From positions 496,001 to 560,000 of the forward strand of contig NZ_SIZW01000039.1 in NCBI RefSeq assembly GCF_009866805.1: a stretch of 64,000 nucleotides of DNA, in the 5' to 3' direction. The DNA comes from Schauerella aestuarii. Lineage in GTDB: Bacteria; Pseudomonadota; Gammaproteobacteria; Burkholderiales; Burkholderiaceae_B. Below, piece after piece: positions 19,263 to 29,245 of the stretch. A program made the translations under genes and the position numbers. How positions within the stretch are numbered: the first letter of the stretch is position 1; each line of letters opens with the position of its first letter. The notes beneath the pieces were generated by a model. The model had not been told where the DNA came from and ran no database searches. It saw nothing but the letters and a program-made list of their open reading frames with translations.

Positions 19263-20771
19263 TCACCGCAAGTCGCTCGATGGCGCAAACGGCGCGCCCA
19301 AGGGACGGATGCGGATACCAGCCGCCAATCGTTGCCACGGGAGGTCAGCGGAATCGGCCTTCATGGGGCCGGGCGCCTTGGCCACCAGCACCTTTTCGGC
19401 GATGGGCTGGAAGTCGGCCCGGAAATGCACCGAGCTCTTCACGACCAGAATCTGCATGGTGTCGGGATCCACCCCGCCGATGCGAAACAGATTGCGATCC
19501 AGCATCTGCGACTTGCCCGAGCTCACCACCACGCGCACGCCGCCGATGCTTAATCCCGCCACCGGGCCCACATTGACCTGCACGCCATGCATCATCGGGC
19601 CGTCGAATCGGGTTTTGCCGTCGCCCAGCGTTTCCACCTTGAAGGTGCCCGTAAACGGCGAGTCGCCGGGCACACCCGACTGACCGCCCAGCGTGAGCGT
19701 TAGCGTTTGGCCCACGCCGGCCGCCGTCGCTTGCGCCACGGCGAGGGGATCGCAGATCAAGCCGATCGCCGCGCCCTGGGCATCGGCGTCGACGAGCGCG
19801 CGCAGCATGCCGGTGGTGTTCGAGTCGCCGCCCGCGCCCGGGTTATCTTGCGTATCGGCAATCACCACCGGACGCGAGGCGTTTGCCGCGATCTGCTGAG
19901 CCTGGCCGACGGCCTCGGCGGGAGCCAGAAACTCGACTGCCCACTGCGGCTCGGCGGCCGCCACGGCGTCGTAGAGTTCTTCGACGGCAGCCTGCACGGC
20001 GGCGGCATCCGTGCCGTGGCCCCAGACCACCGGGCCGCACTCGTCGAAGTCGGCGGCCGGAAAGCCCGGCGTAAACGACAGCGACACGATACCGGGGCGT
20101 TGCTCGAGTTGTTCGAGTTGCGCGTAGATGCCTTGCGCCGGCTCGAGCAGCGTACACATGCCGTTGATGGGAATCAGGAACGGCAGACGGCGCACATGCG
20201 TATGCAGGGGCGCGGCTGCCGCCACGATGTCTTCGAGGAGCACGAACGCCAGGCGGCCGGTTTCGGCCATGTCCACATGCGGATAGGTGCGATAGGCCAC
20301 GAGCGCTGTCGCATCGTTCAGCATCCCGGCTGTGGTGTTCGAGTGCAGATCCAGGCTGACGACGACGGGGATCTCGCGGCCGATCGCGGCGCGCACGCGT
20401 TTGAGCAATTCGCCTTCGCCATCGTCGGCGTCGACCGTGACCATGGCACCATGCAGATCCAGATAGATCGCGTCGTACGTCTTCTCCTTCACGGCCGCCA
20501 CGATTTCTCCGGCGATGCGTTCGTAGGCGTTGCGCGTGACGTGCGCCGCAGGGCTGGCCGCAGCCCAGATCACAGGCTCGATCGTGTGGCCGGCCGCCAT
20601 GGCGGCCTTGATGAAGCCGCCGGCGGGAATGTTGGTATCGGCCAGCGGCATGACGTCGGCACCGCGGGCCAGGGCGGGCATGCCTTCGCCATTGACGAAG
20701 TTCTTGTAATCGGCCTGCGACGGCGCAAAGGTATTGGTTTCATGCTGAAAGCCAGCAACGAGAATGTGCAT
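19263..20771 (-). CDS. M81 family metallopeptidase (MlrC-like)
   Basis: A 502-residue protein with the N-terminal DUF1485 domain and the C-terminal MlrC domain. The start MHILVAGFQHETNTFAP is characteristic; likely zinc-site segments are DLHGAMV, SLDLHSNTT and RTYPHVDMAETG. MlrC of Sphingomonas cleaves linearised microcystin fragments, but most relatives in Burkholderiales have unknown substrates. It is 19 bp downstream of an MFS transporter gene and probably co-transcribed with it, so the pair may import and cut a small peptide or amide. Confidence 0.9.
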   Translation of the reverse strand: MHILVAGFQHETNTFAPSQADYKNFVNGEGMPALARGADVMPLADTNIPAGGFIKAAMAAGHTIEPVIWAAASPAAHVTRNAYERIAGEIVAAVKEKTYDAIYLDLHGAMVTVDADDGEGELLKRVRAAIGREIPVVVSLDLHSNTTAGMLNDATALVAYRTYPHVDMAETGRLAFVLLEDIVAAAAPLHTHVRRLPFLIPINGMCTLLEPAQGIYAQLEQLEQRPGIVSLSFTPGFPAADFDECGPVVWGHGTDAAAVQAAVEELYDAVAAAEPQWAVEFLAPAEAVGQAQQIAANASRPVVIADTQDNPGAGGDSNTTGMLRALVDADAQGAAIGLICDPLAVAQATAAGVGQTLTLTLGGQSGVPGDSPFTGTFKVETLGDGKTRFDGPMMHGVQVNVGPVAGLSIGGVRVVVSSGKSQMLDRNLFRIGGVDPDTMQILVVKSSVHFRADFQPIAEKVLVAKAPGPMKADSADLPWQRLAAGIRIRPLGAPFAPSSDLR

Positions 20772-20790
20772 ATCGACTCCGTGAACTTCG

Positions 20791-22095
20791 TTAGCGGGCG
20801 TGTTTGGTGAGGATAATCGGAATAGCGCCGACCACGAGCAGGGCGGCGATGAAATACAGACCGGCGTTCAGCGACCCGGTGCTCTGCTTGATCCACCCGA
20901 TCAACGAGGGGCTGAGAAAGCCGCCAAGCAAGCCGATGCTGTTGATGAGCGCAATGCCGCCCGCGGCCGCTTCGCCTTTAAGGTACTGCGACGGCACGGC
21001 CCAGAACACCGTATAGGCGCCCCACATCAATGCCGTTGCCACCGCGATGGCGATCATCGAGAACACGAAATGCTGCGGAAAGGCCGTCGCCAGGCAAAGC
21101 GCCGCGCCCCCGGCGATGGCGGGCAGCGCCACGTGCCAGCGGCGTTCGCGCATGCGGTCCGAACTGCGTGCCAGCAACACCATCACGATGATGGCGGCCA
21201 CATAGGGCGGGGCGGAATACAGGCCGATCTGCATCGTGTCCTTGATGCCGGTGGCTTGCAGCAACGTGGGCAGCCAGAAGCTCACGGCGTAGATCCCGCA
21301 GATCAAACAGAAATAGGTGGCGGCCAGGGCGTATACGCCGCGATCCTTAAGCACATCGCGAAACGCGTGCTTGACCTGCCCGCTGCTGCGCGCGCCGATG
21401 TCGCGTTCGAGCAGCGTCTTTTCGCGTGCCGAAAGCCACTTGGCATCTTGCGGTTTGTCGACCATGTAGAAGAAGGCGATGGCGCCCAGCACCATGCAGG
21501 GCAGGCCTTCGATCAGAAACATCCATTGCCAGCCTTCGAGCCCGTGCGCGCCGTTGAAACGCGTCATGATCCACGCCGATGCCGGCCCGCCGAACATGCC
21601 GCCGATGGGGCCGGCGCACATCACGACCGCCATCACGCCGGCCATGCGCTTTTGCGTGTACCAGTAGGTGAGATAGAAGATCATGCCGGGCGCAAAGCCT
21701 GCCTCGAAGATGCCGAGCAGAAAGCGCAGGGCGTAGAAGCTGTATTCGCCTTGCACGAAGAGCATCGAGGCCGAGGTGGCGCCCCAGAGCACCATGATGC
21801 GGCTGATCGTTTTGCGCGCGCCGATCTTTACCAACAACAGGTTGCTGGGCACCTCGAACATCACATAGCCCAGGAAAAAGATACCGGCGCCCAGGCCGTA
21901 CACCGCGTCGCTGATGCCGATGTCGGCCTGCATCTGGAGTTTCGCAAAGCCGATATTGACACGATCCAGGTAGGCAAAGGTGTAGCAAAGCAGCAGGAAC
22001 GGCAGCAGGCGCCAGCCGATCTTGCGATAAAGCGCGCGCGTTTCGGCGTCGGACGCGGGCTGATCCGCGTGCAGCGCGGCGGAGGTGGAGGCCAT
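20791..22095 (-). CDS. MFS transporter, anion:cation symporter family
   Basis: A 434-residue major facilitator with 12 predicted membrane segments. The N-terminus has the ACS-family pattern RLLPFLLLCYTFAYLDRVNIGFAKLQM, and the loop GARKTISRIMVLWG follows helix 2-3. Relatives carry organic acids such as phthalate, tartrate or glucarate. The ATG MASTSAALHA has AAGGGA upstream. It is divergent from a LysR gene and followed by the M81 peptidase gene, so the substrate is probably what that enzyme processes (inference). Confidence 0.92.
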   Translation of the reverse strand: MASTSAALHADQPASDAETRALYRKIGWRLLPFLLLCYTFAYLDRVNIGFAKLQMQADIGISDAVYGLGAGIFFLGYVMFEVPSNLLLVKIGARKTISRIMVLWGATSASMLFVQGEYSFYALRFLLGIFEAGFAPGMIFYLTYWYTQKRMAGVMAVVMCAGPIGGMFGGPASAWIMTRFNGAHGLEGWQWMFLIEGLPCMVLGAIAFFYMVDKPQDAKWLSAREKTLLERDIGARSSGQVKHAFRDVLKDRGVYALAATYFCLICGIYAVSFWLPTLLQATGIKDTMQIGLYSAPPYVAAIIVMVLLARSSDRMRERRWHVALPAIAGGAALCLATAFPQHFVFSMIAIAVATALMWGAYTVFWAVPSQYLKGEAAAGGIALINSIGLLGGFLSPSLIGWIKQSTGSLNAGLYFIAALLVVGAIPIILTKHAR

Positions 22096-22230
22096 CGGTT
22101 TTCCCTTTTTACTGATGTGATTCTGGCGAGGCGAATGGCGCATGGTGAGCAAGATCGCTGTTATAGACAATGACCACGGCAATCACTTATCGTTGCTTTC
22201 AGGGCAACAGTCGAACAAGGCGCGGTACGC

Positions 22231-23145
22231 ATGCAGGACATCAGTCAAACCCGGTTGCGGTATTTCCATGAAGTGATCGCCTGTGGGTCGATCCGCGGCG
22301 CGGCCGATGTGCTCAATACCGCGCCGTCGGTCATCAGCCGGCAGATTCAACTGCTTGAAAAGGAAGTGGGACTGCCGCTTTTCGAGCGCCGCGCGCGCGG
22401 GCTGGTGCCAACTGAAGCGGCGGAGATGCTGGAAGACTTTCTGCGCGGCTATCGCGCCCAGCACGAGCATCTGGCCGACCGGTTGCAGGAGCTGCGCGGC
22501 ATGCAACGCGGCCATGTGAACATGGCGATCAGCGAGGGCGTGATCGACACCTTGATGCAGCACGTCGTGGGACCGTTCTGCCTCGAACATCCCAGCATCA
22601 AGATCGGCATCAACGTCGAGTCGGTCAATGAGGTGGTCGAAGCCGTGCGCACCGATCGCGCGCATATCGGCATCGCGTTCAACCCGCCCACGCATCCCGA
22701 GATCCGCTGCCGGATGCGACGCGGTTTGCCCGTGGATGTGCTGGTGGGGCGCGGCCATCCGCTCACCCGCAACCGCGGCGCCATCACACTTGATCAGGCG
22801 TTGAAGTATCCGTTGGCGCTGATGACGGCGCCGTATGGCTTGCGACGGATCGCCGATGTGATCGAGTTTGCCGAAAAGATTCATCTTTCACCGGCATTGA
22901 CCACGAACTCGTTGGCGGTGGTGAGGCAATATGTGATGAGCGGCGCGGGCGTGGCGTTAATGACCAATATCGGCGTCACACGCGAAATTGCCGACGGCGA
23001 TCTGGTGCTCATTCCGCTGGATCACAAGGCGGCCCGCGAGCCCGAATGCCGGTTGATGGTGCGCCTGGGCCGGCCGTTGTCGCGCGCCGCCGATGAACTG
23101 CTGCGGCGAATCGAAACGCAGATGCCGGTATTCAACGGGGCATAG
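22231..23145 (+). CDS. LysR-family transcriptional regulator
   Basis: A 304-residue LysR protein. The HTH is in residues 5-65 ([36 protein letters not shown]), the effector domain from about 90. It is divergent from the MFS-M81 operon with a 135-bp gap and is its likely regulator. Its last 14 bp overlap the end of the convergent LysR gene on the other strand. Confidence 0.93.
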   Translation: MQDISQTRLRYFHEVIACGSIRGAADVLNTAPSVISRQIQLLEKEVGLPLFERRARGLVPTEAAEMLEDFLRGYRAQHEHLADRLQELRGMQRGHVNMAISEGVIDTLMQHVVGPFCLEHPSIKIGINVESVNEVVEAVRTDRAHIGIAFNPPTHPEIRCRMRRGLPVDVLVGRGHPLTRNRGAITLDQALKYPLALMTAPYGLRRIADVIEFAEKIHLSPALTTNSLAVVRQYVMSGAGVALMTNIGVTREIADGDLVLIPLDHKAAREPECRLMVRLGRPLSRAADELLRRIETQMPVFNGA

Positions 23146-24061
23146 CCGCCGGCGCGTTTTCTTCCAAACGTTGCTGCGACAACGCCAGCTCGTCGCGTAT
23201 CCACGTGCGAAACGCAATCAGGGGCGGCCACGTTTGCAGGTTGGGCGGATAAACGAAGTGGTAGGTGTGCCCCACGTCATACTCCACCGATATCGGCGAG
23301 AGCCGCAGTAGACGCCCGGCGTGCAAGGCGTCGGCGGCCAGCAACTCGCGCGTCAACGCCAGTCCCAGTCCTTGCTCCGCGGCCTGCAGCATCATGCCGC
23401 TGTCGTTGAACACCGCAACCGGGGTAACGTTCGCGCGCACGCCGGCCGCAGCGAACCAGGCGCGCCACACCTCCGCGTCGCCCAGCAACGGTTCACCCAG
23501 CAGTGCTTCGGCGGGTTCGCCCAACAAGCGCCGCGCGTCGATGGCGCAGCCCACCACGATCAGCGGCATCGCGCCTTCGAACAACCGTTCCGACATCAGA
23601 TTGGCCCAGGGCCCGGCACCTTGACGCAGCGCGACGTGAAAGCCTTCGCGCTGCAAATCGACGGGCTGTTGCGACGCGTCGATCTCCAAGGCAAGTTTGG
23701 GATGGCGATCGCGCCAGCGGTGCATGCGTGGCAGCAGCCAGCGTTGCGCAAATGACGGCAACACCGACACGCGCAGTCGCTGCTCCAGGCCACATGCCGC
23801 CTGCGCGGCCGCGTGCACGCCGTCGTCCAACTGGGTCAGCGCGCCTTGCACACTGTGCAGCAGCACCCGGCCGGCCGCGTTCAGCTTGATCCGACGCCCG
23901 CCGCGGTCGAATACCGCAAACCCCAACTGCGTTTCCAGTACGCGAATCTGCTGGCTCACGGCACTGTGCGTGAGGTGCAGACGATCGGCGGCCGCACGCA
24001 GATTTTCCAGTTCGGCGACGGCGCGGAAGGCGGGCAGGGTGGCAAGTGGCAGGCGGGACAT
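23132..24061 (-). CDS. LysR-family transcriptional regulator (GcvA-like)
   Basis: A 309-residue LysR regulator starting [40 protein letters not shown]; the [10 protein letters not shown] opening is typical of the GcvA/AmpR branch. The effector domain begins about residue 92. It is divergent from the small DUF1127 gene and overlaps the end of the convergent LysR gene by 14 bp. No metabolic gene is adjacent, so its target is unclear. Confidence 0.92.
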   Translation of the reverse strand: MSRLPLATLPAFRAVAELENLRAAADRLHLTHSAVSQQIRVLETQLGFAVFDRGGRRIKLNAAGRVLLHSVQGALTQLDDGVHAAAQAACGLEQRLRVSVLPSFAQRWLLPRMHRWRDRHPKLALEIDASQQPVDLQREGFHVALRQGAGPWANLMSERLFEGAMPLIVVGCAIDARRLLGEPAEALLGEPLLGDAEVWRAWFAAAGVRANVTPVAVFNDSGMMLQAAEQGLGLALTRELLAADALHAGRLLRLSPISVEYDVGHTYHFVYPPNLQTWPPLIAFRTWIRDELALSQQRLEENAPAAMPR

Positions 24062-24178
24062 GGCAACGCCGTAAGTGCGGACTGGTAAGCATAGCCGACC
24101 AAGTAGGGTAGAACAATGCGCTTTTCGACACGAGTTTGGGCGAATAGTCTTACCACATGGTTCATCGAGGAGAACATC

Positions 24179-24460
24179 ATGGCTTTTATCCCCGCCAATG
24201 TGGCCGCATGCGGCGGCCCAGCCGCTGCCCCCGCCCCCGCAGCGCACGGCACACCCAGCGCGCTCGTACGAATATGGCGGCGGATCATCGCGATCTTCGC
24301 CCCGCGGCCCTATGGTGCCTGGACCGAAGCCATGACCGAATTGCAGCATCTGGACGGCGACACCTTGCGTGACGTGGGCGCGCCGCCCTGGCTGATGCAT
24401 CAGATCGAGATTCAGCGTGAACAAGACGCGCGGTCGCTACGCATGCTGCACCATCTTTGA
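24179..24460 (+). CDS. DUF1127 (YjiS-like) small protein
   Basis: A 93-residue basic protein. After an Ala/Pro-rich N-terminal 30 residues comes the DUF1127 region, IWRRIIAIFAPRPYGAW, then ELQHLDGDTLRDVGAPPW, matching the family pattern of a tryptophan-containing helix and a LxDxxLxDxG motif. GAGGAGA precedes the ATG at good spacing; an ATG at 24116 extends the frame but lacks a ribosome binding site. Members bind RNA or influence phosphate and carbon metabolism in alphaproteobacteria; role here unknown. It converges with the ABC-F gene with a 2-bp gap. Confidence 0.8.
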   Translation: MAFIPANVAACGGPAAAPAPAAHGTPSALVRIWRRIIAIFAPRPYGAWTEAMTELQHLDGDTLRDVGAPPWLMHQIEIQREQDARSLRMLHHL

Positions 24461-24462
24461 TG

Positions 24463-26151
24463 TCATACCGCCTGCATGACCCACGCGTGGTCGATGCGTG
24501 CCAGCCGATGCGTCAGATTCAACGCGTCCAGAAACCGCCTGTCGTGCGACACGACCACCATTGCCCCTGAAAAGTGCGTCAGCGCCGATTCGAATGCCGC
24601 GACAGAAGGCAGGTCGAGATGATTGGTGGGTTCATCCAGCAACAGCAACTGCGCGGGGTGCTTGCGCCAGAGCGCACAGGCCAACGCCGCTTTCAACCGC
24701 TCGCCACCGCTCAAGGTGCCGGACGGCCGGTTGACGTGTTCGGCCGTGAGACCCAGCAAGGCGAGATGACTGCGCAGTACGCCGTCGGGCAACGGGCACT
24801 CCCAGATCGCCAATTGCTGGAGCAGCGTGTGCTCGGGCGCGAGCAAGGCGTGCGCATGCTGATCCAGTGTGGCCGTCGGTACGAAGGTGGCGCATCGCCC
24901 GGCGCGCGGCGCGAGCGAGCCTTCGAGCAGGCGCAAAAGCGTGGTTTTGCCGCTGCCGTTGGGGCCCGCAAGCCCCACGCGCATGGGACCGACGAGCGTC
25001 AGCGTGAGCGGGGGCGCGTCATCTGGGTACGGTGGCACGGCATCGATCAGCTCGGCCACGCGGCGTCCCGCAGGGACGGTTGTGTCAGGCAACAGCAACG
25101 CCACCTCGGCGGTGGCGTTTACGTCTGCCGCCGCGGCGCGTACGGCTTCCATCAGTTGCATTTGCGCAGCGGTTTCGCGCGCGTGTTCGCGCCCGGCATG
25201 CGCTTGCGCGTTGTCGCGGCGTCGGCCCAGTACGATCGCGGGCAGGTTGGCGGTCCTGGCGGCTTGGGTGTTGCGCTCCTGGCGTTTCAGTTGCGCATCG
25301 TGCTGCTTGTGGCGTGTGCGGTCGGCCACGCGGCGGGCGTTGCGCGCATGGGCCAATGCGGCGTGCGCCGCGTCGTCCTCCGCCAGGCGTGCGTCGCGGT
25401 ACGCGCTGTAGTTGCCGCCATAACTGCGCAGCCCGGCTGGCGACAACTCCAGGATGCGGTCCATGTCGTCGAGCAGCTCCCGGTCATGGCTGACGACGAG
25501 CGCCGCGCCGCGCCACCGTTTCAGCTGCGTGCGCAACCAGTCGCGTGCGGGCGCATCGAGATGGTTGGTGGGTTCGTCAAGGATCAGCATCCCCGCCTCC
25601 GACAGCAAGGCGCCGATCAGCGCCACGCGGGTGCATTCGCCGCCGCTCAACGTGGTCGCGGCCGCACTGGGATCGAGGGGGCGCAATCCAGCAGCGGCCA
25701 CACTGCGCGCCCAGTGCGCCGTCATGTCCCACCGGCCTTCCAGCAGCTCGTGATCGGCAGCATGGGCGATGCCGCGTTCGACGCGATCGAGCGCGGCAAA
25801 CACGGCATCCAGACCGGCCAATGAAGCCGCCGTATCCTGCGGCCCGGGCACGATCGTCTGCGGCACGTACGCCACGGATACGGTGCGCACGACCTTGCCC
25901 GCATCGGGCAAGACGGCCCCGGTCAGCAGATGCGCCAGCATGCTTTTTCCGGTGCCATTGCGGCCCACCAGGCCAGCGCGTGCGGCAGGCAGATGCAGGT
26001 CGAGATCGTCGAGCAGCACGCGGCCGTCGGGCGCGCGCAACGTCACATGCCGCAACGCGGCGGCAAAGGTCTCGGGGGCCGAGCGATCGGTGGGAGGGTG
26101 GTTGGGGGCAGCGATGACGAGCGCTGCCGCTCGCGGGTTGAGGTCGGCCAA
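24463..26151 (-). CDS. ABC-F family ATP-binding protein
   Basis: A 562-residue soluble protein with two ABC domains and no membrane segments, typical of ABC-F factors that act on ribosomes. Domain 1: Walker A GLVGRNGTGKS, signature LSGGE, Walker B LILDEPTNHLD. Domain 2: GPNGSGKTT, LSGGE, LLLDEPTNHLD. A charged, Arg/His-rich linker of about 85 residues joins them. The start codon is TTG with GGAG nine bases upstream; no ATG is available before the first conserved strand. Subfamily (Uup, EttA or resistance type) is not certain; the sequence is rather divergent and Ala-rich. Confidence 0.88.
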   Translation of the reverse strand: MADLNPRAAALVIAAPNHPPTDRSAPETFAAALRHVTLRAPDGRVLLDDLDLHLPAARAGLVGRNGTGKSMLAHLLTGAVLPDAGKVVRTVSVAYVPQTIVPGPQDTAASLAGLDAVFAALDRVERGIAHAADHELLEGRWDMTAHWARSVAAAGLRPLDPSAAATTLSGGECTRVALIGALLSEAGMLILDEPTNHLDAPARDWLRTQLKRWRGAALVVSHDRELLDDMDRILELSPAGLRSYGGNYSAYRDARLAEDDAAHAALAHARNARRVADRTRHKQHDAQLKRQERNTQAARTANLPAIVLGRRRDNAQAHAGREHARETAAQMQLMEAVRAAAADVNATAEVALLLPDTTVPAGRRVAELIDAVPPYPDDAPPLTLTLVGPMRVGLAGPNGSGKTTLLRLLEGSLAPRAGRCATFVPTATLDQHAHALLAPEHTLLQQLAIWECPLPDGVLRSHLALLGLTAEHVNRPSGTLSGGERLKAALACALWRKHPAQLLLLDEPTNHLDLPSVAAFESALTHFSGAMVVVSHDRRFLDALNLTHRLARIDHAWVMQAV

Positions 26152-26397
26152 GGCACGAAGCTCCAGACAAGGTGTTGCACACGTCGTCGTACCGCGCGAA
26201 AGCGCAGCGATAACACGAGAAAAACTTGAAAGGGCTTAGAAGCGCATGGGCGAATGGTCCGGTTGGCAGGAGATCTGCAGGATCGATTTTAGGCAGACGT
26301 GGCCCGGCCGCGCAAGAGACCCTGATCGCCGTGACGGCATTGGCAGTGGGCGATCGAGCGAGGCGGATAATTCACGCTCACTGATTAGGAATGTGCG

Positions 26398-27351
26398 ATG
26401 GACGTCCTTCATGCCCTGCTGTCGAACCAGGCGCTGTGGCTGTTGTTTCTCAACGTGCTGGTCGAGCAGGCCGGGCTGCCGGTGCCTGCCTATCCGTCGC
26501 TCGTGGTGGCAGGCGCACTATCGCTGGATGCCGTGACCGCCACGCCGGGCGTGATTCTGGCGCTGGGTGTGCTGGCCTGTGTGGTGGCCGATTCGGCTTG
26601 GTATTTTGCCGGCCGGCGGTATGGCGCATGGATGATGAGCACGATTTGCAGGGTATCGATGTCGCCCGACACCTGCATCCGCAAGAGCACGCACCTGTAT
26701 CTTCAGGTCGGCCCGAAGATTCTGCTGATCGCAAAATTTCTACCTGGCGCCGGCGCGCTGTCCACCCTGATGGCAGGCACCGTCGGCACGCGCTACCGCA
26801 CCTTTCTGCTCTATGACCTGGCGGGTTCGGCGATCTGGGTCGCATCGGCCCTGATGCTGGGTATCGTGTTTCAAGACACCGTGCAGATCATGCTGGCCCT
26901 GTTGGCCAGCTATGTGCCCATCGGCATCGCGATCGTCGTGGGCGCGCTGGCCGCGTTCATCGCGTGGCGATTCTGGCGTCGGCGTGGGCTGTTGCGGCGC
27001 AGCCGGCGTATTCCGCGGCTTTCGGTGACCGACCTGCAGGCATTGTGTGCCGCGGGCGCGCCGGTCGTGGTGCTCGATGTGCGTGGCGCCGACGATGCCT
27101 TGCCGGCCATTCCGGGCGCCATTGCCGTCACGCAGGAAGTCGCCCTCGATCGCTTGCCGGCGATCGATGACGATACCCACTTGGTGATTTATTGCGCCTG
27201 TCCAAATGAAATCTCGGCGGCCTTGCTGGCCGAACGGCTGCAGCGCAGCGGCGTGCGCCGCGCCTATGCGCTATTGGGCGGTCTGGCGGCGTGGCACGCC
27301 GCGCAGGACGCGTCCGCGCCCCCCGCGCCATTGGCCGAACAGATCGGCTAG
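26398..27351 (+). CDS. DedA-family membrane protein fused to a rhodanese domain
   Basis: A 317-residue two-domain protein. Residues 1-200 are a DedA/VTT (SNARE-associated) membrane domain with GLPVPAYPSLVVAGAL, the ADSAWYFAGRRYG segment, the FLPGAGALSTLMAG re-entrant motif and three late membrane helices. A basic linker RRRGLLRRSRR leads to a rhodanese domain at about residues 210-305 with VVVLDVRG and the loop VIYCACPNEISA, where the first Cys of CACP is the expected catalytic residue. DedA proteins act in lipid flipping and proton-gradient homeostasis; the rhodanese would face the cytoplasm. Monocistronic. Confidence 0.88.
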   Translation: MDVLHALLSNQALWLLFLNVLVEQAGLPVPAYPSLVVAGALSLDAVTATPGVILALGVLACVVADSAWYFAGRRYGAWMMSTICRVSMSPDTCIRKSTHLYLQVGPKILLIAKFLPGAGALSTLMAGTVGTRYRTFLLYDLAGSAIWVASALMLGIVFQDTVQIMLALLASYVPIGIAIVVGALAAFIAWRFWRRRGLLRRSRRIPRLSVTDLQALCAAGAPVVVLDVRGADDALPAIPGAIAVTQEVALDRLPAIDDDTHLVIYCACPNEISAALLAERLQRSGVRRAYALLGGLAAWHAAQDASAPPAPLAEQIG

Positions 27352-27372
27352 CGCGGGGAGGGCGGGGCTGCC

Positions 27373-29145
27373 TTACGGCAGCGCGAAGATGAATAGCGAG
27401 TTACCGCCTTCGGTGATCTTCTTCAGTTCGGGATCGATTGCGGCGGCAGCAGCCGTTTGCGCGTTCGGACCCGTGGGTACGGCGATGTATTGCTTGCCGT
27501 TCACGCTATAGGTGGTCGGGTGACCGCCGATCGTCGTGTTCAGCTTGATGCTCCACAGCGTCTTGCCGGTCTTCTGGTCGAAAGCCGAGAATTCGCGGGC
27601 GCTGTCGCCGCCGAACACGAGACCGCCGGCCGTTGCCAGCAACGACGAGCTGAAAATCGGCTTCTGCTTGCGCACCCACGTGATCTTGCCCGTCTTCACA
27701 TCCACCGCGTAGATGCGGCCGGTGCTGTCTTCGCCCGGCGCGTATTGCGACTTGCCCGACGACTGCATGCCGATGATTTCGCCTTCGCGCATTTCGGTCG
27801 GACGCGGGGTGATCGTGCGGCACGATTCGCTCAACGGCACGTAGAACGTGTTGTTCAACGGGCTGTAGGCGCCGGCCATCCACAGCTTGCCCAGCCCGCG
27901 TCCGCCGCAGATCAGCGGGGAATCGTCGAGCTTCTTGGCGATCAGGGCATCGTTGGTGATGGCATGGCCGTCATCCGTATAGCCCTTGATCACGTTTTGA
28001 TAGGCCGTGTCGCGTGCCCACAGCAGCTTGCCCGTGTCGCGGTCGAGCACGAACGCCGTGCCGTACTTGCCCGGCACCGTGACGATGACGTCGTACTTCT
28101 GACCCGGCTTCACGTCCTTGGCCAGAAACTTCACGTCGGCCGCTTTCGGCGCGATTTCGCTGTTGACCAGCACGCGTTCGAACGGGCTATCCAAGTCCCA
28201 GTCGTCGCGCGGCAGGTGCTGGTAATACCACTTGACCGCGCCGGTGTCGGCATCGATCGCCAGGGTCGAGTTGGTGTACAGCGCCGAGCCGTCGCCCGAG
28301 CCGCGCAGTTGTTCCGACCACGGTGCGGGCATGCCCACGCCCCAGTACAGCATGTTGCGCTTGGCGTCGTAGGCGCCCGTGATCCACGGAGAGCCGCCAT
28401 AGCGGTTCTCGCGCGGCAAGCCGCCCCAGGTCTTGTCGATCGCGGGATCCACATCGCTGGAGAGGGTGTTCAGGCGCCACAATTCCTTGCCCGTCTCGGC
28501 GTCGTGCGCCGTGATGAAGCAGCCGCCGGCCGTGCCGGTGATGCTGCAGCCCGAAATGCCCGTGAAGATCTTGCCGTTGATGACCAGGGGGCCGGCCGTG
28601 TAGCTGAAGCCCTTTTCCCAATCGTGCGCCTGCACGTCCCACACGACCTTGCCGGTTTTGGCATCCAGCGCCACGATCTTGGCGTCGGGCGTCGTCAGGT
28701 AGACCTTGTCCTTGTACAACGCGATGTTGTTGCGTTGACGGTCTTGCTGGCTGGCCTGGTAGCCGCCCTTGAATTCGGGCAATGCCTGGCGGTGTTCCCA
28801 CAGCATGTCGCCGGTGGTGGCGTCCAGCGCCTGCACGATGCCGCGGTTGATGCCCAGATACATCACGCCGTCATGCACGAGCGGCGCCATTTCCTGCAGA
28901 CCCGTGTCGGGCAGGGCCCACGACCATTTCATTTGCAGCGACTTCACGTTCTCGGTGGTCACCTGCTTGAGCGGACTGAACGATTGGTTGTCGACCGTGC
29001 GACGCCACATCAGCCAGTCGTTGGGCGACGGCTCGAGGATGTCCTTGTCGGTGATCGGATTGAATTTCTGCGCGTCGGCGGCGGTAACCGTGGGCGCAAT
29101 CAGGATGCCGGCGCTGGCGGCCAGAATCAGATTCAGCAATTTCAT
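27373..29145 (-). CDS. PQQ-dependent (quinoprotein) dehydrogenase, methanol/ethanol family
   Basis: A 590-residue periplasmic quinoprotein. The signal peptide ends near TVTAADA. Propeller repeats with the W-docking pattern (e.g. DATTGDMLWEHR, DAKTGKVVWD, DAETGKELWR, DKKTGK-like sequence DQKTGKTLWS) are clear. The catalytic-Asp segment reads PRDDWDLDS, with a second Asp two residues on, the spacing linked to lanthanide use in XoxF-type enzymes. By eye, the usual metal-ligand Glu (family SGAE) is replaced by SGCS and the Asn of GTGNP by Met (GVGMPAPW). There is no vicinal Cys pair. GGAG precedes the ATG. It follows the cytochrome c gene by 100 bp, its likely electron acceptor. Confidence 0.92.
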   Translation of the reverse strand: MKLLNLILAASAGILIAPTVTAADAQKFNPITDKDILEPSPNDWLMWRRTVDNQSFSPLKQVTTENVKSLQMKWSWALPDTGLQEMAPLVHDGVMYLGINRGIVQALDATTGDMLWEHRQALPEFKGGYQASQQDRQRNNIALYKDKVYLTTPDAKIVALDAKTGKVVWDVQAHDWEKGFSYTAGPLVINGKIFTGISGCSITGTAGGCFITAHDAETGKELWRLNTLSSDVDPAIDKTWGGLPRENRYGGSPWITGAYDAKRNMLYWGVGMPAPWSEQLRGSGDGSALYTNSTLAIDADTGAVKWYYQHLPRDDWDLDSPFERVLVNSEIAPKAADVKFLAKDVKPGQKYDVIVTVPGKYGTAFVLDRDTGKLLWARDTAYQNVIKGYTDDGHAITNDALIAKKLDDSPLICGGRGLGKLWMAGAYSPLNNTFYVPLSESCRTITPRPTEMREGEIIGMQSSGKSQYAPGEDSTGRIYAVDVKTGKITWVRKQKPIFSSSLLATAGGLVFGGDSAREFSAFDQKTGKTLWSIKLNTTIGGHPTTYSVNGKQYIAVPTGPNAQTAAAAAIDPELKKITEGGNSLFIFALP

Positions 29146-29245
29146 GTAAAGCTCCATTGGCGTCGGCGGCGCGCGAGCCGGACGGTGCCGGCAGCGTCGC
29201 GGCGGGCCGCGCTTAGTGTTCTAACGAAGGGTCGAGAAGACGAAA

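Noticed and set aside
20800-22173. 457-codon plus-strand open frame opposite the MFS gene
   Set aside because: The minus strand encodes a clear 12-span transporter; the plus-strand product is charged and low-complexity.
22096-22230. LysR operator in the MFS/LysR divergent region
   Set aside because: No inverted repeat of acceptable quality was found by eye; regulation is inferred from gene order only.
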